DNA from: CAVSPO01 sp963730005
Lineage (GTDB): Bacteria > Actinomycetota > Actinomycetes > Propionibacteriales > Propionibacteriaceae
Length of the DNA: 64,000 nucleotides
Assembly (NCBI GenBank): GCA_963730005.1
Contig: CAVSPO010000018.1
Coordinates: 22,390 to 86,389, forward strand
Direction: 5' to 3'
This document shows positions 36,327-43,278 of this stretch, one piece after another. The translations under genes and the position numbers were made by a program. The notes below the pieces were generated by a model. That model did no database searches. It worked only from the letters and a program-made list of their open reading frames with translations, and was not told where the DNA came from. Within the stretch, counting starts at the first letter, position 1. Each line of letters starts with the position of its first letter.

Positions 36327-36704
36327 TCAGCAGGTGGCGATGCACTCCACCTCGACCTTGGCGCCCTTGGGCAAGGCGGCCACCGCAACCGCTGAACGCG
36401 CAGGGTTGGCGCCCTCGAAAAAGTCGGCGTAGACGGCATTCACCATGGCGAAATCGTTGATGTCGGTGAGGAAGACGATGGTCTTGAGCACGTTCTGCTT
36501 GCTGCTGCCGGCCGCCTCCAGCACAGCCGCCAGGTTGCTCAACGAGGCGCGGGCCTGATCCTCGACGGATTCCGGCATCTCGCCGGTGGCCATGTCGATT
36601 CCCAGTTGCCCGGAGACGAAGACCAGGCTGTCGGTCTTCATGGCCTGCACGTAAGGACCGATGGCGGCGGGGGCTTTCTCGGTGTTGACGCTGACTCCAG
36701 GCAT
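36327..36704 (-). CDS. ridA: RidA-family reactive imine deaminase
   Basis: RidA/YjgF proteins hydrolyse enamine or imine intermediates released by PLP enzymes. The 125-residue product has AIGPYVQAMKTDSLVFVSGQLG at the N-terminus, the SLSNLAAVLEAAGSS block and the C-terminal signature AVAALPKGAKVEVECIA; the catalytic arginine lies in ARSAVAVAALP. It starts at the ATG at 36704 with a GGAG site. It precedes the long palindrome and follows the ferredoxin gene on the same strand. Confidence 0.92.
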   Translation of the reverse strand: MPGVSVNTEKAPAAIGPYVQAMKTDSLVFVSGQLGIDMATGEMPESVEDQARASLSNLAAVLEAAGSSKQNVLKTIVFLTDINDFAMVNAVYADFFEGANPARSAVAVAALPKGAKVEVECIATC

Positions 36705-36762
36705 GCGGGGGCTCCTTCAGTGATGGACTCGGCTCAGGTCAGAGGTCAGGGCTGGGCCACGG

Positions 36763-36788
36763 CCCCCCAGACGCGCGATCGCGGGGGG
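36763..36788 (-). terminator. Possible terminator after ferredoxin
   Basis: CCCCCC at 36763-36768 can pair with GGGGGG at 36783-36788 across a 14-nt loop just after the ferredoxin stop codon. The short stem makes this a weak call. Confidence 0.35.
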
Positions 36789-37112
36789 TCAGGCCTTCGT
36801 GGGCAGTGCGGCCACCCTGGGCTCGTCCTTGCCGATGTTGCCCAGCGCGGTGGCCCCACCGGGCGACCCCAGACCGGTGCAAGCGAAGAAGTTCGCGTTG
36901 ATGTCCACCCACTGCCTCGTCTCGGCGGGCAGGTCGTCCTCGTAGTAGATGGCCTGAACCGGGCACACCATCTCGCACGCACCACAGTCGACGCACTCGT
37001 CAGGGTTGATGTACAGACAGCGCTCCCCCTCGTAGATGCAGTCGACGGGGCACTCCTCCTGACACGTCTTGTCCTTGAGGTCCACGCACGGCTGGGTGAT
37101 GACGTAGGTCAT
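36789..37112 (-). CDS. Seven-iron-type ferredoxin (FdxA/FdxC-like)
   Basis: Small electron carrier of 107 residues with the arrangement usual for 7Fe ferredoxins: an N-terminal C-x7-C-x3-C-P segment (CVDLKDKTCQEECPVDC) for the 3Fe-4S cluster, and CVDCGACEMVCP for the 4Fe-4S cluster. The C-terminal extension (WVDINANFFACTGLGSPGG) is typical of actinobacterial members. It could accept electrons from the pyruvate:ferredoxin oxidoreductase encoded 8 kb away. It is divergent from mocA. Confidence 0.92.
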   Translation of the reverse strand: MTYVITQPCVDLKDKTCQEECPVDCIYEGERCLYINPDECVDCGACEMVCPVQAIYYEDDLPAETRQWVDINANFFACTGLGSPGGATALGNIGKDEPRVAALPTKA

Positions 37113-37264
37113 GGTTCAGCTCCTTCTTCGGCGAAATCGGGTCGGGCGACGATGCAGGCACCCGCCTCTTGTTCGAGCCCTCCGGCCAGCTTATCGAGAG
37201 ACGTGAACAGTGCGCGACGGTCCGGGCCGGACTGGCCCCAGGCCTCGGACCCTAGGATGGCGGC

Positions 37265-37870
37265 ATGGGGGCACGTCGCACGACCGACGCGCAGGTTCTC
37301 GGCGTCGTCCTGGCGGCTGGCGCCGGGCGTCGCATGGGCGGTCCCAAGGCCTTGGTCGGCCCGCTCGCCGCTGGCCGGCTCACCCCACTGCAGCAGGTCT
37401 GTCAGTGGGTCCATGACGCCGGTTGTCAGCAGGTGTTCGCCGTCATCGGCGCCGCTGCCGATCAGGTCCGCGCCGCAGTGCCCGCCATCCCGTGGCTGCA
37501 CCTCGTGGAGGCCGTCGACTGGGCTGAGGGGATGGGCGCCTCGCTGCGCGCAGGGCTGCGCGCCGCCGCCGGGACTTCGTGCGATCTGGCGCTGATCACC
37601 CTGGTCGACCTGCCGGACGTCCGCACCGGCGTCCACTCGCGCCTGCTCTGCGAGGCCGCGGCGGGCCCCGGGACGCTCGCCCGCGCCAGCTACGCCGGCA
37701 CCCCCGGGCATCCTGTGCTGATCGGGCGCGACTGGTGGCCCGAGGCTGGCACGGTGGCCGTCGGCGACCGTGGCGCCCGAGCCCTGTTCGCCGAGCACCG
37801 GCACCAGCTCGTCGAGTGCGGCGACCTCGCCTCCGGGATCGACACGGACACCCCCACAGGGTGCGCGTGA
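37265..37870 (+). CDS. mocA: Molybdenum cofactor nucleotidyltransferase (MocA/MobA-like)
   Basis: NTP-transferase-fold protein of 201 residues that should attach CMP to molybdopterin, giving the dinucleotide cofactor used by xanthine dehydrogenase-type enzymes. The N-terminal GVVLAAGAGRRMGGPKALVG motif, LITLVDLPDVRTG metal-binding region and YAGTPGHPVLIGRDWW match MocA. It completes the selenium-dependent molybdenum hydroxylase set and lies only 101 bp upstream of the CBB genes. Confidence 0.83.
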   Translation: MGARRTTDAQVLGVVLAAGAGRRMGGPKALVGPLAAGRLTPLQQVCQWVHDAGCQQVFAVIGAAADQVRAAVPAIPWLHLVEAVDWAEGMGASLRAGLRAAAGTSCDLALITLVDLPDVRTGVHSRLLCEAAAGPGTLARASYAGTPGHPVLIGRDWWPEAGTVAVGDRGARALFAEHRHQLVECGDLASGIDTDTPTGCA

Positions 37871-37907
37871 GCGTTGGTGCCGCCTGAACATCTGCGGGGT
37901 GGGGTCT

Positions 37908-37939
37908 CTCACCCTCGCAACCCCCGCACGGGGGGAGTT
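37908..37939 (+). promoter_or_regulatory. GC-rich inverted motif upstream of cbbY (shared with fbp)
   Basis: A segment beginning CTCACCC and ending GGGGGAGTT, with a C-rich left and G-rich right half, ends 32 nt before the ATG at 37972. A similar segment (42089-42123) ends 31 nt before the fbp start. Shared sequence and spacing suggest a common operator or promoter element for the two CBB transcription units. This is inference from two sites. Confidence 0.4.
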
Positions 37940-37971
37940 GCCCGATGCTGCCCCTCCGTAGCGTCGTCGAC

Positions 37972-38706
37972 ATGGCCATCCGTGCGCTCATCTTCGACGT
38001 CGACGGCACGCTCGCCGAAACCGAGCGTGACGGGCACCGCGTCGCGTTCAACGCCGCCTTCGATGAGGCGGGGCTGCCCTGGCACTGGGACGTGGAGCTC
38101 TACGACGACCTCCTGACGGTCACCGGAGGCAAGGAGCGCATCCGCCACTTCTGCACGCGTTTCGATCCCACATTCCTGCAACGCCGCGACGCAACGGCCC
38201 TCATCGCCGGCATCCATGCTGCGAAGACGCGACGCTACGGCGCGCTGGTGCGCACCGGCCAGATCAAGCTGCGGCCCGGCGTCCAGGAGCTGATCCACGC
38301 TGCGCGTGACGCCGGGATCCGGCTGGCGATCGCCACCACCACAACGCCGGACAACGTCACCGAGCTGCTCAGGACCACCCTGGGAGAGGACGCCCCCGGC
38401 TGGTTCGAGGTGGTGGGCGCCGGCGACGTCGTGCCGGACAAGAAGCCCTCCCCCGCCGTCTACCTGTGGGTCCTGGACCAGTTGGGGTTGGACGCGGCCG
38501 AGTGCGTCGCCATTGAGGACTCGGAGCCCGGCCTGGCAGCCGCGGCGGCGGCCGGCGTGGCGACCGTCGTGGCCCCCTCGGCCCACGCGCCTTCCCCCCG
38601 CGACCCGGGCGGCCCCTGGGAACAGGCCGCGCTCGTCGTCGACGACCTCACCAACGTGACCCTCGCGGACCTTGCCGCGCTCACCAACCCTGCCAACAAC
38701 CACTGA
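37972..38706 (+). CDS. cbbY: CbbY-like HAD phosphatase
   Basis: HAD-superfamily phosphatase of the CbbY type; characterised CbbY enzymes remove the RuBisCO inhibitor xylulose-1,5-bisphosphate. The 244-residue product has IFDVDGTLAETERDGHRVAFN (nucleophile and acid Asp), TGGKERI in the cap, ATTTTPDNV (motif II) and VPDKKPSPAVY and AIEDSEPGL (motifs III/IV). The ATG at 37945 has a better ribosome-binding site and would add nine residues; 37972 matches the family start and gives equal spacing to the motif also found upstream of fbp. Its stop is 13 bp before cbbM, so the two are one operon. Confidence 0.85.
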   Translation: MAIRALIFDVDGTLAETERDGHRVAFNAAFDEAGLPWHWDVELYDDLLTVTGGKERIRHFCTRFDPTFLQRRDATALIAGIHAAKTRRYGALVRTGQIKLRPGVQELIHAARDAGIRLAIATTTTPDNVTELLRTTLGEDAPGWFEVVGAGDVVPDKKPSPAVYLWVLDQLGLDAAECVAIEDSEPGLAAAAAAGVATVVAPSAHAPSPRDPGGPWEQAALVVDDLTNVTLADLAALTNPANNH

Positions 38707-38719
38707 AGGAGCACCGAAC

Positions 38720-40093
38720 ATGGACCAGTCGAATCGTTACGCAGACCTGAGCCTGGATGAAGCCGAGCTGATGCGCGGCGGCAAGCACATCCTGTGCGCC
38801 TACAAGATGAAGCCGAAGGCGGGCTACGGCTACCTGGCCAGCGCCGCGCACTTCGCCGCCGAGTCGTCGACCGGCACCAACGTGGCCGTCTCCACCACGG
38901 ATGACTTCACGAAGGGGGTCGACGCCATCGTCTACCACGTCGACGAAGCGACCGAGGACATGCGGATCGCCTACCCGCTGGATCTCTTCGACCGGAACAT
39001 GACCGACGGCCGGATGATGATCGTTTCCTTCCTCACGCTCGCGATCGGCAACAACCAGGGCATGGGCGACATCGAGCACGCCAAGATGATCGACTTCTGG
39101 ATGCCCCCGGAGGCGATCCGCCAGTTCGACGGGCCCGCGATGAACATCTCGGAACTGTGGCGGATCCTGGGCCGACCGGTGCACAACGGTGGCTACATCT
39201 CCGGCACCATCATCAAGCCGAAGCTGGGCCTGCGCCCGGAGCCGTTCGCCAAGGCCGCCTACGAGTTCTGGCTCGGCGGGGACTTCATCAAGAACGACGA
39301 GCCGCAGGGCAACCAGGTGTTTGCGCCGATCCGTCGGGTGATCCCGCTCGTCTACGACGCCATGAAGCGCGCGATGGACGAGACGGGCGAGGCGAAACTG
39401 TTCTCGATGAACATCACCGCGGACGACCACGACGAGATGCTCGCCCGCGCCGACTACGCCCTCGGGGTGTTCGGTCCGGACGCGAACAAGCTCGCCTTCC
39501 TGGTGGACGGCTACGTGGGCGGGCCAGGCATGGTCACCACAGCACGACGCAACTACCCGAGCCAGTTCCTGCACTACCACCGGGCCGGCCACGGGGCCGT
39601 GACGTCGCCGTCGTCGAAGCGGGGCTACACGGCGTTCGTGCTCGCGAAGATGTCGCGGCTGCAGGGCGCCTCGGGAATCCATGTCGGCACCATGGGTCAC
39701 GGGAAGATGGAGGGCGAGCAGGACGACCGCGTGATCGCCTACATGATCGAGCGCGACTCCGTGGACGGCCCCGTCTACCACCAGGAGTGGGACGGCATGA
39801 AGGCCACCACTCCGATCATCTCCGGCGGCATGAACGCGCTGCGGCTGCCGGGCTTCTTCGCCAACCTCGGCCACGCCAACGTGATCAACACCGCGGGAGG
39901 CGGCTCCTACGGGCACCTGGACGGTGCGGCAGCGGGCGCGCGCTCACTGCGGCAGGCGCACGACGCCTGGGCGGCCGGCGCCGATCCGATCGAGTGGGCG
40001 AAGACCCACCGTGAGTTCGCGCGGGCGTTCGAGTCCTTCCCCGCTGACGCTGACACCCTGTACCCGGGCTGGCGGGCGAAGCTGGGGGTCTGA
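38720..40093 (+). CDS. cbbM: Form II ribulose-1,5-bisphosphate carboxylase/oxygenase (CbbM)
   Basis: RuBisCO large-type subunit, 457 residues, fixing CO2 on ribulose-1,5-bisphosphate to give two 3-phosphoglycerates; form II enzymes work as dimers or higher oligomers without a small subunit. The start MDQSNRY and whole sequence align without gaps to the Rhodospirillum rubrum enzyme as I recall it. All key residues are present at matching positions: Glu48, Asn111, Lys166, carbamylated Lys191 with Asp193/Glu194 (KNDEPQGNQ), His287, Lys329 in loop 6 and Ser368. Position 327 in loop 6 is His where the R. rubrum enzyme has Phe. The ATG at 38720 has GAAGGAG upstream. The gene follows cbbY and ends at a terminator. 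Confidence 0.97.
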   Translation: MDQSNRYADLSLDEAELMRGGKHILCAYKMKPKAGYGYLASAAHFAAESSTGTNVAVSTTDDFTKGVDAIVYHVDEATEDMRIAYPLDLFDRNMTDGRMMIVSFLTLAIGNNQGMGDIEHAKMIDFWMPPEAIRQFDGPAMNISELWRILGRPVHNGGYISGTIIKPKLGLRPEPFAKAAYEFWLGGDFIKNDEPQGNQVFAPIRRVIPLVYDAMKRAMDETGEAKLFSMNITADDHDEMLARADYALGVFGPDANKLAFLVDGYVGGPGMVTTARRNYPSQFLHYHRAGHGAVTSPSSKRGYTAFVLAKMSRLQGASGIHVGTMGHGKMEGEQDDRVIAYMIERDSVDGPVYHQEWDGMKATTPIISGGMNALRLPGFFANLGHANVINTAGGGSYGHLDGAAAGARSLRQAHDAWAAGADPIEWAKTHREFARAFESFPADADTLYPGWRAKLGV

Positions 40094-40103
40094 GCTTCCG
40101 ACG

Positions 40104-40142
40104 CGCTGCGGCCTCCCGAGGCAATCCCGGGGGGCCGCGGCG
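40104..40142. terminator. Terminator between cbbM and the histidine kinase gene
   Basis: CGCTGCGGCC at 40104-40113 pairs with GGCCGCGGCG at 40133-40142 (one G-T pair), with further inner C/G pairing. It sits 11 bp after the cbbM stop and just beyond the convergent kinase gene. Confidence 0.7.
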
Positions 40143-40151
40143 TGTGGCCGG

Positions 40152-41327
40152 TCAGGCCTCGTCGAGTGGCAGTTCCACCGTCACGGTGGTGCCTGCCCCC
40201 GGGGCCGAGTCGATGCGCAGCGAGGCGCCGATCAACGCGCACCGCTCCGCGATCGAGGCCAACCCGAAGTGCGGACGGTCGTCGGGATCGTGGCGGGGGC
40301 CGCTGCTCGCCGCCCGCACGTCGAAGCCGACTCCGTCGTCGCTGGTGGTCAGCCACACGGTGTCCTCACGGCGCCTCAGCTCGAGCCGGACGAGGCTGGC
40401 CTGGGCGTGCCGGACAGCGTTCGCCGTCGTCTCCTGGGCGATGCGGAACAGGGTCGCAGCCACGTGGCCGGGAAGATCCGCGAAGTTCTCGGCGGGATCA
40501 CAGGCCACCTCCACCACAACATCTGGCGACGGGAAAGTCTGCGCGATCGACTCCACGGCAGCGACGAGGCCCAGGTCGGAGAGCACCAGGCTGTGCAGCC
40601 CCGTGATCGCGGCGCGGGTCTGCTCGTAGGCGAGGTCGGCGAGCGACCGCGCCACGACGATCTGCTCGCGCGCCTGGGCCAGCGCGCCCTCGGCCAGTGA
40701 GAGGTCGGCCGCGTTCAGGTGGAAGGACATCGACGCCAGGGCGGTGGTGACGCCGTCGTGCAGGTCGAAGGCGATCCGCCGCCGCTCGTCCTCCTGCGCA
40801 GACACAGCCGCCTCGATGAGGTGCTCGCGCTCCGAATGGTGCGCGTCGACGGCGTCCCGCAGCCCACGCAGCTGAAGCCTCATCCCCAGCAGGTCGGCGA
40901 ACGGCTGGAAGGTGGTGACGTCGTCGTCAGCGTAGGGTCGCCCGACGCTGCGGTGCAGGGAGACGACGCCGAGAATCGCCCCGTCAATACCGCGTGCCGG
41001 GAGACAGAGGCGGGCGACAGCCCCGCCCGGCTCGGCGGGGAGGCCGAGAATGACGCGGTAGGCGGGGGTGCCGGGGGCATCGGCAGCGAGTCGGATCGCG
41101 TGTCCGTGCTCGGCGGCCTTGCCGGTGGCACCTTGGCCGAGCCGGATCCTGATGGTGGCGGCGTCGCCCGATGCGGGCGGATGGACGCCGCCCACCCGCA
41201 GCATCTCCCCGTCCGAGACGAAGATGACGGCACCCAGGGAATCGGACCCGACCGCGAAGGCGCGGGCCACCGCGCTGAGGCCCACGCGCCGGGGCGCGGC
41301 GAGCAGGGCGAGCAGGGCCGCGGTCAC
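40152..41327 (-). CDS. GAF-domain sensor histidine kinase (NarL-partner type)
   Basis: Soluble two-component sensor of 391 residues. An N-terminal GAF domain occupies roughly 15-150 and there are no membrane segments. The HisKA_3 dimerisation block IAFDLHDGVTTALASM places the phosphorylated histidine near residue 190, and a C-terminal HATPase domain has ETTANAVRHAQAS (N box) and DDGVGFD (G1). The GTG start overlaps the stop of the response regulator (GTGA), so the pair is co-translated. It lies between cbbM and fbp, so control of CBB genes in response to a small ligand or redox signal is a reasonable guess, unproven. Confidence 0.88.
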   Translation of the reverse strand: MTAALLALLAAPRRVGLSAVARAFAVGSDSLGAVIFVSDGEMLRVGGVHPPASGDAATIRIRLGQGATGKAAEHGHAIRLAADAPGTPAYRVILGLPAEPGGAVARLCLPARGIDGAILGVVSLHRSVGRPYADDDVTTFQPFADLLGMRLQLRGLRDAVDAHHSEREHLIEAAVSAQEDERRRIAFDLHDGVTTALASMSFHLNAADLSLAEGALAQAREQIVVARSLADLAYEQTRAAITGLHSLVLSDLGLVAAVESIAQTFPSPDVVVEVACDPAENFADLPGHVAATLFRIAQETTANAVRHAQASLVRLELRRREDTVWLTTSDDGVGFDVRAASSGPRHDPDDRPHFGLASIAERCALIGASLRIDSAPGAGTTVTVELPLDEA

Positions 41328-41983
41328 TGGAAGAGGCCTTCGCGCAGCGCGTGGGCGATGGCGCCGCCGCGGTCCTGGACACCCAGCTTGCGGTAGAGGC
41401 CGCGGATGTGGGTCTTCACGGTCTCCTCGCCGATCACGAGCTTGGTGGCGATCCCGCGGTTCGACAGGCCCGCGACAAGCAGCGCAAGAACTTCCGACTC
41501 CCGTTGGGTGAGACCAGCGTCCGCCCCGGGCCAGTACTCACCCGCAGAGAGACGCGCGGCCGACATGGCGACCCGGCCCGTCAGCGAGGGATCGATCACC
41601 ACATCTCCCTCCTGCACGCGGCGCAGATGGTTGACGAGTTCGTGGGCGTCGATGCGCTTCAGGATGTAGCCGCGGGCGCCGGCACGGAGGGCCTGGAAGA
41701 GGTACTGCTCGTCGTCGTAGGCGGTCAGCATGACCACCTTGATGTCAGGCTGTTCGCGGGCCAGGTCGGTGACCAGGTCAATGCCGGAGGCCCGGCCGAT
41801 GCGCACGTCGGAGAGCACGATGTCCGGGGACTGGGTGGCTGCCAACCGGCGCGCGACGTCGGACGTGGTGGCGGTGCCCACGATCTCGACGGCATCGGCA
41901 AAATGGGCGAGCATCGCGTGCAGGCCCTGGAGGACCATCTCGTGATCGTCGACAAGAAGGACGCGCAGGGGTTTTTCGCTCAC
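41324..41983 (-). CDS. LuxR/NarL-family response regulator
   Basis: DNA-binding response regulator of 219 residues. The receiver domain has acidic Asp11/Asp12 (VLLVDDHEM), phospho-acceptor Asp59 (DIVLSDVRIG) and the conserved Thr/Lys positions. The C-terminal LuxR-type helix-turn-helix reads LTQRESEVLALLVAGLSNRGIA and VKTHIRGLYRKLGV. The GTG at 41983 is preferred over a TTG at 41992 that lies inside the first tandem repeat. It is transcribed divergently from fbp, and five 17-bp repeats fill the region between them; these are candidate binding sites. Confidence 0.9.
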   Translation of the reverse strand: MSEKPLRVLLVDDHEMVLQGLHAMLAHFADAVEIVGTATTSDVARRLAATQSPDIVLSDVRIGRASGIDLVTDLAREQPDIKVVMLTAYDDEQYLFQALRAGARGYILKRIDAHELVNHLRRVQEGDVVIDPSLTGRVAMSAARLSAGEYWPGADAGLTQRESEVLALLVAGLSNRGIATKLVIGEETVKTHIRGLYRKLGVQDRGGAIAHALREGLFQ

Positions 41984-41987
41984 CTTT

Positions 41988-42072
41988 CCCAATCTAGCCG
42001 GGGTCCCAATCTAGCCGGGGTCCCAATCTAGCCGGGGTCCCAATCTAGCCGGGGTCCCAATCTAGCCGGGGC
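41988..42072. repeat. Five tandem 17-bp repeats between response regulator and fbp
   Basis: Exact direct repeats of CCCAATCTAGCCGGGGT starting at 41988, 42005, 42022, 42039 and 42056; only the last base of the fifth copy differs. The array begins 5 bp upstream of the response-regulator start and ends 16 bp before the inverted motif at 42089. Near-perfect identity indicates recent expansion or selection. Confidence 0.95.
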
Positions 42073-42088
42073 GTGTGGGTGAGGCGGG

Positions 42089-42123
42089 AACTCACCCCCC
42101 AGGACCACCCCGGTGGGGGAGTT
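42089..42123 (+). promoter_or_regulatory. GC-rich inverted motif upstream of fbp (shared with cbbY)
   Basis: AACTC and a run of C pair with GGGGGAGTT at the right end to make an inverted repeat over 35 bp. Its right end lies 31 nt before the fbp ATG. It resembles the segment 37908-37939 upstream of cbbY in sequence and distance. Confidence 0.4.
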
Positions 42124-42154
42124 CCGGCCGCCGGTTTGGCTGTTTGCTTGGCCC

Positions 42155-43249
42155 ATGTTGACGTCCCGCACCACACTCCCGCAGTACCTCATGGAGGAAC
42201 AGCGCCGCCACGAGCACAGCACCGGCGATTTCAACGCCCTCGTGCTGGAGATCGCGCTCGCGTGCAAGGCCATCGCGCAGCGGGTGGCGCGCGGTGCCCT
42301 CGATTCCCTCAGTGACCCCGCCCGTCCCGACCCGGGGCACCTGCGCGGGAGCTCCGTTCTGGACGCCGCCGCGAACGACGCCTTCCAGCGCGCCACCGAG
42401 TGGGGCGGGCGCCTCGCGGGCATGGTCTCCGAGAACGTCGAAGAACCGATCACTGTGCCGCCGTCCTATCCGCGGGGAAAATACCTCCTGCTGTTCGACC
42501 CCCTCGACGGCGCCGCCAACATCGACATCAACGCAGCCGTGGGCTCGATCTTCTCCGTGCTGCGGACGCCGCACCCGGGCGAGGACGCCCGCGCCGAGGA
42601 CTTCCTGCAGCCTGGCACCGAGCAGGTTGCTGCCGGGTACGCGCTGTACGGGCCGGCAACGATGTTGGTGCTGACCGTCGGCCGCGGAGTCCACGGCTTC
42701 ACGCTCGATCAGGGAATCGGCGAATTCTTCCTGACGCATCCTGACATGACCGTGCCGGAGGACTCCACGGAATTCGCGATCAACCACTCGAACCGGCGCT
42801 TCTGGGAGCCTGCGGTGCGCCGCTACGTGGACGAATGCGTCGCCGGAAAGAGCGGGCCCCGGGGGCGGAACTTCTCCGTCCGCTGGGTGGCGTCGCTGGT
42901 GGCGGAGGCACACCGGGTGCTGACCCGCGGCGGCGTCTTCCTCTACCCGAGTGACGCTCGCGACGAGGTCCGGCCCGGCCGCCTTCGTCTCTTGCAGGAG
43001 GTCAACCCGATCGCCTTCGTGATCGAGCAGGCCGGCGGCGGAGCGTCGAACGGGCGCAGCCGGGTCCTGGAAACCCTTCCGGAGGGCATCCACGAGCGCG
43101 TCCCGTTCCTGTTCGGGGCCCGCGAGGAGATCGGACGGATCGAGCGCTACCACGCCGAAACCGCACCGGACTCTGCTGCCGGCGAGGAGGAGCTGGACCT
43201 CCCCTTCTTCGCCGTCCGCGGGCTGTTCCGCACCTCCTCCAGCTACTGA
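42155..43249 (+). CDS. fbp: Class I fructose-1,6-bisphosphatase
   Basis: Hydrolyses fructose-1,6-bisphosphate; in CBB operons (CbbF) it may also act on sedoheptulose-1,7-bisphosphate. The 364-residue protein has the class I metal-binding motif LLLFDPLDGAANIDIN, the SVLDAAANDAF and VSENVEEPI blocks, GGVFLYPSDARD and the C-terminal NPIAFVIEQAGG. Most actinobacteria rely on the unrelated GlpX-type enzyme, so a class I enzyme next to phosphoribulokinase points to acquisition with the CBB genes. The prk start is 29 bp downstream. Confidence 0.93.
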   Translation: MLTSRTTLPQYLMEEQRRHEHSTGDFNALVLEIALACKAIAQRVARGALDSLSDPARPDPGHLRGSSVLDAAANDAFQRATEWGGRLAGMVSENVEEPITVPPSYPRGKYLLLFDPLDGAANIDINAAVGSIFSVLRTPHPGEDARAEDFLQPGTEQVAAGYALYGPATMLVLTVGRGVHGFTLDQGIGEFFLTHPDMTVPEDSTEFAINHSNRRFWEPAVRRYVDECVAGKSGPRGRNFSVRWVASLVAEAHRVLTRGGVFLYPSDARDEVRPGRLRLLQEVNPIAFVIEQAGGGASNGRSRVLETLPEGIHERVPFLFGAREEIGRIERYHAETAPDSAAGEEELDLPFFAVRGLFRTSSSY

Positions 43250-43278
43250 CTCCCCCCACCCGAACCGAGAGGCTGACC

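Noticed and set aside
41988..42072. CRISPR array or replication iterons
   Set aside because: The repeats are directly adjacent without spacers, and no replication initiator or partition gene is nearby; a regulatory array is more likely.
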